From Ruminococcaceae bacterium UBA945 (GTDB lineage: Bacteria > Bacillota > Clostridia > Oscillospirales > Acutalibacteraceae), in the NCBI GenBank assembly GCA_002293315.1, contig DBCZ01000019.1:5774-12690 (forward strand): a DNA stretch of 6,917 nt, written 5' to 3'. Below the pieces are notes generated by a model. That model had not been told where the DNA came from. It was given only the letters and a program-made list of their open reading frames with translations, and searched no databases. This document shows positions 1 to 5,411 of this stretch, one piece after another. Numbering within the stretch: position 1 is the stretch's first letter; every line of letters starts with the position of its first letter. The translations under genes were made by a program, and so were the position numbers.

Positions 1-1
1 T

Positions 2-415
2 AACACATACTCGCTTCCGATAATTGCCGCTACATCTGACGGGAAATATCCTATCACACAGCTCTCCGCCGCCATAACTCAGGAATCGGAGAACAAGGAC
101 CTCGCATATGAGTTTTTGACCTTTCTTGAAAAGGACGCAAGTCGCAAAATAGGCATTTATGACAGCTATTATTCGATAAGCAGAAATCAAACCCGCAAAT
201 CTCTTGAGGCCGCCCTCGGCACCGATAATCAGGAGATAATTGATAGAATAGAGGCCATGAATAATAGTGCCAATGTTCTCGGCTATGAGGTCGGAAATAT
301 GGAATTGTATATCGCACTGGATGAAATTCTTCTGCAATACCGCAACGGAATTATGTCGGCAGAGCAATGTGCAGAGGAAATGCAGAACCGGGCTGAGATA
401 TATATTAAGGAGTAG
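2..415 (+). CDS. C-terminal end of a probable ABC-transporter extracellular solute-binding protein (partial, 5' end outside window)
   Basis: The reading frame is open from the window edge to a TAG at 413-415, giving 137 residues of a longer protein; the ATG at 116 is internal. The C-terminal signature is typical of sugar or oligopeptide-type solute-binding lipoproteins of Bacillota. It has a 'AYEFLTFLEKD' segment, where family members read roughly 'A.eFl.FLls.e.Q', and it ends 'EMQNRAEIYIKE', like the usual 'iQNRvniYLsE' close. Such proteins are membrane-tethered outside the cell and deliver ligand to an ABC permease. The lipobox and ligand-binding N-terminal lobe are not in the window, so neither substrate nor lipidation can be judged. 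The next gene starts two bases after the stop and its Shine-Dalgarno sits inside the last codons here, so the two are co-transcribed. The assignment rests on short motifs only. Confidence 0.68.
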   Translation, partial: NTYSLPIIAATSDGKYPITQLSAAITQESENKDLAYEFLTFLEKDASRKIGIYDSYYSISRNQTRKSLEAALGTDNQEIIDRIEAMNNSANVLGYEVGNMELYIALDEILLQYRNGIMSAEQCAEEMQNRAEIYIKE

Positions 416-417
416 AA

Positions 418-759
418 ATGCAATTCGTCTTATTTAAAACACTTGATAATCACTATATATACAGTGGGGCTACCAATAAATTAATGCACCTCTCCAAAAG
501 AGAATATGATGAGCTAAATCAAATTGATAATCTCAAAAATCCTTCTGAAACATTTCAGAAATTTTCAAAATCGGGAATTATAAGTAGACCAGATAACTTT
601 ATAATCCGGCATCCAGCTTCAAAGAATTTAGATTATTACCTCAATTTTGAGGTAAATCATCTTTTGCTTCAAGTTACGCAAAGGTGTAATTTAAGATGCA
701 GCTACTGTGTGTATTCTGAATCGTATTCCAATAGAAAAGCACAGTATAGCCTTGGATAA
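418..759 (+). pseudogene. Truncated radical SAM peptide-maturase-like protein (N-terminal third only)
   Basis: An AAGGAG at 407-412 lies 5 bases before the ATG, so this start is well supported. The first ~80 residues resemble the small N-terminal domain of radical SAM/SPASM peptide maturases ('FKTLDNHYIYSGATNKL' opening). Then comes 'LLLQVTQRCNLRCSYCVYS', where C90, C94 and C97 form the CX3CX2C motif that ligates the SAM-binding 4Fe-4S cluster. Full-length relatives usually have about 400-550 residues. Here genuine sequence ends near residue 106 (about 733-735), and the last few codons to TAA 757-759 read IS200 sequence out of frame. The rest of the barrel and any SPASM domain are missing, so the product should be inactive. 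The style recalls Cys-rich-peptide maturases (CcpM type), but that subfamily is a guess. The gene is visibly more AT-rich than the genes to the right. Confidence 0.85.
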
Positions 760-799
760 GCTGAGTGTGAAAGAATACGAAGACCCCTTTAAGGGGTAA
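734..799 (+). pseudogene. tnpA: 3' fragment of an IS200-family tnpA (HUH/Y1 transposase C-terminus)
   Basis: In the frame one base off from the radical SAM gene, the sequence reads 'EKHSIALDKLSVKEYEDP' then 'FKG' and TAA at 797-799. This closely matches the usual C-terminal end of IS200-type TnpA proteins of Bacillota, which finish in the style 'REQEKHDIALDKLSVKEYEDPF' after the Y1 catalytic helix. The HUH motif, catalytic tyrosine, start codon and left end are all missing: only about 21 of some 150 codons remain. The fragment has the same orientation as the radical SAM gene and joins it at about 730-737. It cannot be expressed as transposase. The identification relies on recalled family sequence, not an alignment. 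Confidence 0.8.
783..797. repeat. Inverted repeat over the tnpA stop codon
   Basis: ACCCCTT (783-789) and AAGGGGT (791-797) form a 7-bp stem around one base, or more realistically a 5-bp ACCCC/GGGGT stem with a 5-base loop. There is no T-run after it, so it is not a simple intrinsic terminator. Confidence 0.6.
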
Positions 800-839
800 G
801 TCAAAGAGGCAATGGCAATAGGCTTGAACATAAATGAAA

Positions 840-861
840 GCCAGCGCCTTGAGACGCTGGC
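840..861. repeat. Hairpin in the IS200 remnant flank
   Basis: GCCAGCG (840-846) pairs perfectly with CGCTGGC (855-861) around an 8-base loop. It is part of the run of structures between the tnpA stop and the element's right end. Confidence 0.7.
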
Positions 862-870
862 CGGTATCGT

Positions 871-883
871 GGGCTTATAGCCC
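871..883. repeat. Short hairpin in the IS200 remnant flank
   Basis: GGGCT (871-875) pairs with AGCCC (879-883) around a 3-base loop. Confidence 0.6.
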
Positions 884-891
884 TTGTTCAT

Positions 892-912
892 ACCACTCGT
901 TTGACGGGTGGT
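892..912. repeat. Putative subterminal right-end hairpin of the IS200 remnant
   Basis: ACCACTCG (892-899) pairs with CGGGTGGT (905-912), eight pairs with one T-G wobble and a 5-base loop. Y1 transposases recognise imperfect subterminal hairpins close to the cleavage site; this one is the nearest to the inferred right boundary. Confidence 0.6.
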
Positions 913-916
913 CATT

Positions 917-1005
917 TGGTGACCTGGCGGGATTCTTAGGTTTCGCTTCGTTCAACCCTGCGCTTTCACAGTGCGAAAGCTCTGCCCAGGGGTTCTCATC
1001 CCCTC
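917..1005 (-). pseudogene. Degenerate tRNA-like sequence sharing the tRNA-Lys acceptor end and CCA
   Basis: On the minus strand this stretch has tRNA parts in the correct order but cannot fold as a normal tRNA. From 5' to 3' these are a D-loop-like 'GGGCAGAGC', then a CTTTC/GAAAG anticodon-like stem with a 7-base loop (within 962-980). Next is 'GGGTT' separated from 'GAATCCCG' by ~18 extra bases, as if a T-loop had been interrupted, and finally CCAGGTC-A-CCA. The last 15 bases (917-931 on the plus strand) repeat the 3' end of the real tRNA-Lys at 1046 onward, with one G fewer in the T-stem. The loop lacks U33, and the 5' acceptor strand does not pair with the 3' strand. It lies beyond the tRNA-Lys terminator. 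It could instead be a fragment duplicated by an integrating element. Confidence 0.5.
988..1004. repeat. T-arm-like hairpin
   Basis: AGGGG (988-992) pairs with CCCCT (1000-1004) around the 7-base loop TTCTCAT. The 5-bp stem and 7-base loop have tRNA T-arm geometry when read on the plus strand; it sits at the 5' end of the minus-strand tRNA-like relic. Confidence 0.5.
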
Positions 1006-1007
1006 AA

Positions 1008-1043
1008 ATAAAAAATCGATTTACCTAAAGGCAAAATCGATTT
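1008..1043 (-). terminator. Intrinsic terminator of tRNA-Lys
   Basis: Read on the minus strand, AAATCGATTT (1034-1043) pairs with a second AAATCGATTT (1013-1022), extended by a GC-containing top (GCC/GGT). A T-rich tract (TTTTTTATTT, about 1006-1015) follows. It begins two bases after the tRNA CCA end. Confidence 0.8.
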
Positions 1044-1045
1044 CT

Positions 1046-1121
1046 TGGTGACCTGGCGGGGATTCGAACCCCGGACAACCTGATTAAAAGTCAGGTGCTC
1101 TACCACCTGAGCTACCAAGTC
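1046..1121 (-). tRNA. tRNA-Lys (anticodon TTT), CCA encoded
   Basis: The 76 bases fold as a complete cloverleaf. The acceptor is GACTTGG/CCAGGTC with one T-G pair, followed by discriminator A and a genomically encoded CCA. The D-stem is GCTC/GAGC and the anticodon stem CCTGA/TCAGG, with loop CTTTTAA and anticodon TTT at plus-strand positions 1086-1088, so it decodes AAA/AAG lysine codons. The T-stem is CGGGG/CCCCG with loop TTCGAAT. It has its own consensus promoter and terminator and is therefore a stand-alone unit. Confidence 0.97.
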
Positions 1122-1155
1122 ATGTGGTATCCGCCCGCAAGCGGACAGCTAAAAC

Positions 1156-1184
1156 ATTATATCAACATAACCTTACGGTGTCAA
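1156..1184 (-). promoter_or_regulatory. Perfect-consensus sigma-A promoter for tRNA-Lys
   Basis: On the minus strand TTGACA (1179-1184) and TATAAT (1156-1161) are separated by exactly 17 bases. Transcription should start near 1149, leaving a ~27-base leader before the mature tRNA 5' end. The leader contains a small TCCGC/GCGGA hairpin (1130-1145), which would be removed by RNase P processing. Confidence 0.92.
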
Positions 1185-1195
1185 CTGAAAATGGG

Positions 1196-1229
1196 AAAAA
1201 GTATGCCCCGGTTTATCACCGGGGCGTAC
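1196..1229 (-). terminator. Intrinsic terminator of the aldo/keto reductase gene
   Basis: Read on the minus strand, an ~11-bp stem with a GCCCCGG/CCGGGGC core (1205-1211 and 1219-1225) and a 7-base loop is followed by ATAC and a TTTTT run (1196-1200). It lies 17 bases after the reductase stop codon and just ahead of the tRNA promoter. Confidence 0.88.
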
Positions 1230-1245
1230 AGATTTCTAAATTGAA

Positions 1246-2367
1246 TCAGTCCAGAAGCGCAGAAGCCTTGCTAAGCTCTTCGATGATACCGATGTGCTGC
1301 GGGCAGAGACCCTCGCATGTGCCGCAAGAGATGCAGTCCGCCGCCTTGCCCTTATCTTTTGTCGCAAAGCCGTAATGCCTCTTTGCGGGGTTAATATCGC
1401 CGTAGAGCGTATACATGTTGACGGAGGAGAAAACCTCGGGGATGTTAATCTTCTGCGGGCAGTCGTCAACGCAGTATTTGCATGACGTGCAGGGGATTGT
1501 CGGCTTGCTGTCGAGAATCGCCACGGCCTTGTCAATCACGGCTCTTTCATCGTCTGTGAGAGGCTTGAAATTCTTCATCGTCTCAATGTTATCGTGCATT
1601 TGCGCTTCGTTAGACATGCCCGAAAGTGATGTGATTATACCGTCCAGTGAGGCCGAATATCTCATCGCCCATGAGGCGACGGAGGCGTTCGGATTGGCAG
1701 CCTTGAAAAGCTCCTGAATCTCGGGGAGCATTCCGGCGAGTGAGCCGCCCTTTACAGGCTCCATGACTATGACGGGCACATTGTGCTTTCTCGCGACCTC
1801 ATAGCAAAGCTTTGACTGCACATTGTCGTCGTTCCAGTCGGCATAGTTGAGCTGAAGCTGAACGAACTCAACCTCAGGGTGTTTTGTCAGAATATCATCG
1901 AGCACAGAGGCCTTGTCATGGAAAGAGAAGCCGAGGTGCTTGATTTTGCCCTGCTCCTTAATCTCGCGCATGAATTCCCACGCGCCGATTTTATCGAGAT
2001 GTCCCACTCTGTCTTCGGAAAGCGCATGAAGCAGGTAGAAATCATAATAATCAAGGCCGGCTCTGGAAAGCGAGGTTGCAAACTTCTCTTCCATTTCGGC
2101 TCTGTCTTTGCATTCCCATACGGGCAGCTTCGTGGCCGCCTGGAATTTGTCACGCGGGTAACGGTCAACAACGGCTTCCTTCAGGGCAACCTCAGACTTG
2201 CCGCCGATGTAAACATAGGCTGTGTCAAAATATGTGCCGCCTTTTGCGATGAATTCGTCCACCATTTTCTTCGTCTGCTCAATGTCAATCTCTTCGCCGA
2301 TCATGGGCAGGCGCATGAGGCCGAAACCAAGCTTCATAATGTTTTCGCCAAGATACTTTTCAGACAT
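1246..2367 (-). CDS. Aldo/keto reductase with C-terminal 4Fe-4S ferredoxin-like domain
   Basis: This 373-residue protein matches the usual length of the clostridial Fe-S aldo/keto reductases. Residues ~11-285 form the NAD(P)H-dependent AKR barrel, with the catalytic tetrad visible as D48 and Y53 ('FDTAYVY'), K80 and H114 ('LLHAL'). Residues ~290-365 hold two CX2CX2CX3CP motifs, C293/296/299/303 and C345/348/351/355, each able to bind a 4Fe-4S cluster. The protein should be a cytoplasmic carbonyl or related reductase that can exchange electrons through its clusters; its substrate is unknown. The start at 2367 is preferred over the internal Met11 because GGAGG lies at 2377-2381, nine bases upstream, and Met11 has no such site. 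The gene has its own promoter with a 19-base spacer and its own terminator, and follows degV on the same strand. Confidence 0.95.
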   Translation of the reverse strand: MSEKYLGENIMKLGFGLMRLPMIGEEIDIEQTKKMVDEFIAKGGTYFDTAYVYIGGKSEVALKEAVVDRYPRDKFQAATKLPVWECKDRAEMEEKFATSLSRAGLDYYDFYLLHALSEDRVGHLDKIGAWEFMREIKEQGKIKHLGFSFHDKASVLDDILTKHPEVEFVQLQLNYADWNDDNVQSKLCYEVARKHNVPVIVMEPVKGGSLAGMLPEIQELFKAANPNASVASWAMRYSASLDGIITSLSGMSNEAQMHDNIETMKNFKPLTDDERAVIDKAVAILDSKPTIPCTSCKYCVDDCPQKINIPEVFSSVNMYTLYGDINPAKRHYGFATKDKGKAADCISCGTCEGLCPQHIGIIEELSKASALLD

Positions 2368-2398
2368 AGTTATTTACCTCCAGATAAATGTTAGATTA

Positions 2399-2429
2399 AG
2401 TATAAGGGGTGAAGCACACTTTAAGTCAA
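2399..2429 (-). promoter_or_regulatory. Promoter of the aldo/keto reductase gene, 19-base spacer (MerR-regulated type)
   Basis: On the minus strand TTGACT (2424-2429) and TATACT (2399-2404) are 19 bases apart. The spacer carries an imperfect dyad: CTTAAAG (2419-2425), TGTG, then CTTCACC (2408-2414), with the inner AAG/CTT matching. An over-long spacer with a 'CTTGACTTAAAG...CTT' dyad is the hallmark of promoters activated by MerR-family regulators, several of which control aldehyde-responsive dehydrogenases and aldo/keto reductases. Regulation is inferred; no merR gene is in the window. Confidence 0.6.
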
Positions 2430-2432
2430 GCT

Positions 2433-3269
2433 TTATTTGCGCACATATCCGATTCCGCATGCGCCGGGCCCTACATGCGTACCCACAATTGAGCCAATTT
2501 CCATCTTGTGATGGGTATGCTTTTTCAGCTCCTTGGCAAAATACTCGTCAAAGGCCTTCATGTGCTCCGGAGAATCTGTGTGCGCGGTGGTGACGTCATA
2601 ATCAAGCGAGGGCGGCGCTTTCTCTAAGAGGTTTTCAACCAGCTTCAAAGCCGCTTTGCGCCCTCTGGCTTTGCCGACGACCTCCACAAGCCCGTCCTTA
2701 ATCGTGATGCACGGGCAAATGCCGAGAATGCTGGCGAAGATGGCGCTCGTGGCTGAAAGCCGTCCGCCCATGCGAAGATACTTGAGGTCTTCAATAACTG
2801 CATAAAGCGTTACACGCGGAATCATAGCCTTAAGGTTTGCGGCCATTTCTTCGGCCGTTTGTCCTTTATCGCGCATTTTCACGGCCTCTTCGACGATAAG
2901 CCCGAGCGCAAACGTCACGGTGGCTGTCTCAATGAGGTGAATATTCGGGGCACCGACGAGCTCTTTCGCAAGCAAGGCGTTCTGATATGTGCCGCTCATC
3001 TCAGCGGAGATAAAAAGCCCGATGATGTCATCTCCGGCGTCTGTATATTTCCTGAAGATTTCCTCAAATTCGCTTGGCGTAATCTGGGCCGTCGTCGGCA
3101 GCTTTTCGGCCACGCGCAGGCGCGCGTAAAACTCGCTGTTCGTTATTTCGATATTCGACTTAAAATGCTCTTCGCCGAATATCACCGTCAGCGGTATCAT
3201 ATCTATCCCCAGCTCCTCGGCGCGCGCCAGGGATATATCGCTCGAACTGTCTGTGATAATTCTAACCAT
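2433..3269 (-). CDS. DegV-family (fatty-acid-binding) protein
   Basis: The 278-residue product has the normal DegV length. It opens 'MVRIITDSSSD', the characteristic N-terminal strand and phosphate-facing loop, and continues with 'LPTTAQITPSEF' (57-68) and 'SAEMSGTYQNA' (88-98, with the lipid-carboxylate-binding Ser/Thr region). Further on it has 'LKYLRMGGRLS' (162-172) and the C-terminal 'GTHVGPGACGIGY'. DegV proteins bind a fatty acid; FakB members present it to the kinase FakA so that exogenous fatty acids enter phospholipid synthesis. No fakA is nearby, so the precise role is unproven. The frame stays open to an ATG at 3344, but that start overlaps the -35 box. The ATG at 3269 has a GGAGA site (3277-3281) seven bases upstream and begins exactly at the conserved domain. 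Confidence 0.93.
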   Translation of the reverse strand: MVRIITDSSSDISLARAEELGIDMIPLTVIFGEEHFKSNIEITNSEFYARLRVAEKLPTTAQITPSEFEEIFRKYTDAGDDIIGLFISAEMSGTYQNALLAKELVGAPNIHLIETATVTFALGLIVEEAVKMRDKGQTAEEMAANLKAMIPRVTLYAVIEDLKYLRMGGRLSATSAIFASILGICPCITIKDGLVEVVGKARGRKAALKLVENLLEKAPPSLDYDVTTAHTDSPEHMKAFDEYFAKELKKHTHHKMEIGSIVGTHVGPGACGIGYVRK

Positions 3270-3315
3270 AATTCTGTCTCCGATATTATTGAAATAATGA
3301 CTTTTGATATGAAAT

Positions 3316-3344
3316 ATAATACACAAAAAGCGTTCTGATTGCAA
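3316..3344 (-). promoter_or_regulatory. Promoter of the degV gene
   Basis: On the minus strand TTGCAA (3339-3344) and TATTAT (3316-3321) lie 17 bases apart. Transcription would start near 3309, giving a ~40-base leader containing the GGAGA ribosome site. Confidence 0.65.
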
Positions 3345-3377
3345 GTTTTTGAAGGGAGAAAACCAGATCGCAAAGTG

Positions 3378-3394
3378 AATCTTCTGTGAAGATT
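3378..3394. repeat. Perfect 7-bp inverted repeat between the divergent promoters
   Basis: AATCTTC (3378-3384), TGT, GAAGATT (3388-3394). It lies immediately upstream of the plus-strand -35 box and 33 bases beyond the degV -35 box. There is no T-run on either side, so an operator is more likely than a terminator; no regulator is known. Confidence 0.5.
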
Positions 3395-3395
3395 G

Positions 3396-3424
3396 TTGCG
3401 AAAAGTGCGGTTTTCTGCTATTAT
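3396..3424 (+). promoter_or_regulatory. Promoter of the SLH-amidase gene
   Basis: TTGCGA (3396-3401) and TATTAT (3419-3424) are 17 bases apart. The start point would be near 3431, giving a ~46-base leader. The sequence after the -10 box is rich in TATA steps, so the precise -10 is uncertain. Confidence 0.55.
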
Positions 3425-3451
3425 GTATACCTAATATATAGTATATACATA
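3422..3451. promoter_or_regulatory. Operator-like dyad overlapping the -10 box and start site
   Basis: TATGTATA (3422-3429) is the exact inverted complement of TATACATA (3444-3451), with half-site centres 22 bp apart (two helical turns). The dyad overlaps the end of the -10 box and the predicted transcription start of the SLH-amidase gene, where a bound repressor would block initiation. The local AT-richness makes chance dyads easier, so this is tentative. Confidence 0.4.
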
Positions 3452-3476
3452 CGCGATTCTTTATTGGGAGAGCAAA

Positions 3477-5339
3477 ATGAAAAGAAAAGCTTTGAAGAGA
3501 ATACTTACGCTGCTGCTTGTCATTTCGGTGATGGGCACTGCTGTTTTGCCTGCAGCGGCAGGAGATAATGAAGGCGAACCTGCGCCGCTAGAAATGACGA
3601 GCGTGGCAGGAGACGCCAGCCGCCCGGATAAAGAGCTTGATGTATCCTCAGAAGAAGACGATGCGCGGAGCTTAACCGAAGAGCCGCGGGACGATAAAAC
3701 CCCGGAGCCGGAGAATATCAGTGACGAAGTAGGCGAGTTCCTGCAAACAGATGTGCATATCCCGTATGTCAAGGGTACAAAGCCCGATATCTTCGAGCCG
3801 AACCGGGGCATCACGAGAGCCGAGGCGGCGCAGATGTTTTTTAACCTTCTGCGAGAGGCGCCGGAGGGCAAAGCATCCTTCCCCGACGTGCCGGAGAGCT
3901 CGTGGATGGCAGAGGCCGTAGAGGCGCTGGCATATCTCGGGGCAATCAGGGGCTTCGGCGACGGCACGTTTAATCCGTATAAGAGGATCACCCGTGAGGA
4001 GTTCGTGACGATTGCGTCGAGATTCGCGCTTATGCGCGACGGCTCTAACGAGTTCTCCGACGTGAACATAGCCTCATGGAGCGCGAAGTATATCATCTCG
4101 GCCTGTGCTTACGGCTGGGTGGGCGGTTATAACGACGGAACGTTTCGCCCCAAGGCAGAAATAACCCGTGCTGAGGCCGTGAAAGTTATAAATAAAATGC
4201 TCAACCGCGAGGCCGATGTGAATGTGGAGAAAATCGGTTTTGTCGTGCGATTTGAAGATGTTCTGCCGAAGCACTGGGCGTTCAAAGACATTTCCGAGGC
4301 CGCCACAGAGCATGAGCATATCTATATGGAAGACGGGCGCGAGGCATGGAAGGTGCGCGAAGCCGATGTTTCGCACTGGGTGACGGAGGATATTCTCGAT
4401 GAGAACGGGGATAAAATAGGTGAAGGCGATAAATACTTCGACGCTTTTGCCGGCGATTTCGCGAGCGGCCTTCACTGGGTGGAGGACAGAACGCTTTACT
4501 TCAACCCCGAAACGAATTATACGGAATCCGGTTGGATTGAAATAGACGGCGCGAATTACCTCTGCCCTGCGAGGGAGGAGGAACTGTTCACGTTTGAAAT
4601 CAATGATTACCTCTCAATTGTGAATTACAATGATGGCGACCGCACATGGGAGGACATCAAGTACATCACCGTGCACTACACCGCCAGCCCGGGAGATACG
4701 GCATACGGTGAATGCGCGCTCTTCTATAACAATTACCGCGCCGCGTCGGCTCATTACTTCGTTGACGAGCAAAGCATATGGCGCAGCGTTAAAGACGAAG
4801 ACACCGCATGGCATGTCGGCAACGATGAATACTTCCACGACGAAGCCAGAAACTATAACACCATCGGGATTGAAATGTGCTGTCAAAAAGCCTCGTCTTA
4901 CACGGGCGGAATGTCAGCATATGACGAAGACTGGTATTTCCTGAGCGGTACGCTTGACAATTCCTCGAAGCTCGTCAGAGGGCTGATGATGAAGTATGGC
5001 GTACCTATGCAGAACGTGATTCGCCACGCGGACGTCACGCAGAAGGTCTGCCCGGCGATGTTTGTCTGGAATTATCAAAACTGGAAGGATTATCTCAACC
5101 TCGTCACGGAATATCAGATAGACTATGACGGCAGGTATCAGGCGAGGATTAAAGGAACGGGCGTGCAGGTGCGTTCAGGACCGGATATGATGTATGCGAA
5201 GGTCGGTGAGCTGAACTGGGGCGACGTCGTCACGGTTTATGAGGAGAAGCTGACGCGCAAAACCTCTGAGGGGCGATGGGGGAGAATCGGAGAGAACATG
5301 TGGGTGAGCCTGCCGTATATATCGAGACTTGGCGCTTAA
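3477..5339 (+). CDS. Secreted SLH-domain N-acetylmuramoyl-L-alanine amidase with SH3-like C-terminus
   Basis: The ATG is preceded by GGGAG (3466-3470). Of 620 residues, 1-28 are a signal peptide (KRK, hydrophobic core, AAA cleavage region), and ~29-85 an acidic Pro/Glu/Asp-rich linker. Residues ~95-245 contain three SLH repeats with conserved TRAE/TREE/TRAE motifs (113, 172, 230) and 'GFGDGTFNP' and 'GYNDGTFRP' turns; 259-280 looks like the start of a fourth. SLH repeats bind secondary wall polymer, so the protein should sit on the outer wall. Residues ~385-545 are an Amidase_2 (T7-lysozyme-like) fold with zinc ligands H400, H517 and C525 and the companion K523 two residues before the cysteine. 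It should cleave the MurNAc-L-Ala bond of peptidoglycan. Residues ~553-618 form a bacterial SH3-like wall-binding domain. Residues ~281-384 are not recognised. Housekeeping autolysin or daughter-cell separation is the likely role. Confidence 0.93.
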   Translation: MKRKALKRILTLLLVISVMGTAVLPAAAGDNEGEPAPLEMTSVAGDASRPDKELDVSSEEDDARSLTEEPRDDKTPEPENISDEVGEFLQTDVHIPYVKGTKPDIFEPNRGITRAEAAQMFFNLLREAPEGKASFPDVPESSWMAEAVEALAYLGAIRGFGDGTFNPYKRITREEFVTIASRFALMRDGSNEFSDVNIASWSAKYIISACAYGWVGGYNDGTFRPKAEITRAEAVKVINKMLNREADVNVEKIGFVVRFEDVLPKHWAFKDISEAATEHEHIYMEDGREAWKVREADVSHWVTEDILDENGDKIGEGDKYFDAFAGDFASGLHWVEDRTLYFNPETNYTESGWIEIDGANYLCPAREEELFTFEINDYLSIVNYNDGDRTWEDIKYITVHYTASPGDTAYGECALFYNNYRAASAHYFVDEQSIWRSVKDEDTAWHVGNDEYFHDEARNYNTIGIEMCCQKASSYTGGMSAYDEDWYFLSGTLDNSSKLVRGLMMKYGVPMQNVIRHADVTQKVCPAMFVWNYQNWKDYLNLVTEYQIDYDGRYQARIKGTGVQVRSGPDMMYAKVGELNWGDVVTVYEEKLTRKTSEGRWGRIGENMWVSLPYISRLGA

Positions 5340-5344
5340 GTTAG

Positions 5345-5373
5345 GGCTGTCTGTTTGATGCAGGCAGCCTTTT
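5345..5373 (+). terminator. Intrinsic terminator of the SLH-amidase gene
   Basis: GGCTGTCTG (5345-5353) pairs with CAGGCAGCC (5361-5369), nine pairs with one T-G wobble and a 7-base loop, followed directly by TTTT. It starts five bases after the stop codon. Confidence 0.85.
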
Positions 5374-5411
5374 GCAGAGCGGGCCTATATGGCACAAAGC
5401 GGCTCTTTGCC

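Larger units (their letters stand above)
734..916 (+). mobile_element. Right-end remnant of an IS200/IS605-type element
   Basis: The tnpA fragment is followed by ~117 non-coding bases packed with hairpins, as expected of the 3' flank and subterminal right end of a Y1-transposase element. The hairpins are ACCCCTT/AAGGGGT across the stop codon, GCCAGCG/CGCTGGC, GGGCT/AGCCC and ACCAC(TCG)/(CGG)GTGGT. The last of these, at 892-912, would be the subterminal hairpin recognised by TnpA. The left end is absent, so the element is dead in cis unless another copy supplies the missing end. The right boundary near 916 is inferred from where tRNA-like sequence begins. Confidence 0.7.

Noticed and set aside
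691..799. A simple one-base frameshift in the radical SAM gene at the AAAA run (735-738), restoring a longer frame.
   Set aside because: The alternate frame reads as the IS200 TnpA C-terminus and ends at a TAA 20 codons later; it does not continue the radical SAM barrel. A fusion explains it better than a frameshift.
834..1028. Small plus-strand open frame across the IS tail and the tRNA-like region.
   Set aside because: The frame covers hairpins, the tRNA-like relic and the tRNA terminator; it has no ribosome site and low-complexity composition, so it is chance.
917..1121. A genomic island bounded by tRNA-Lys attachment repeats.
   Set aside because: The two acceptor-end copies are only 129 bases apart with no integrase between or beside them. 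An att duplication remains possible but an island is not supported inside the window.
1879..2394. 171-residue plus-strand open frame opposite the aldo/keto reductase.
   Set aside because: It is a shadow of the well-supported reductase gene, with no ribosome site and no recognisable domain. The same applies to the other frames antisense to degV, the amidase and the transferase genes.
3270..3344. N-terminal 25-residue extension of the DegV protein.
   Set aside because: The ATG at 3344 overlaps the -35 box of the predicted promoter, lacks a Shine-Dalgarno, and the extension is not typical of DegV proteins.
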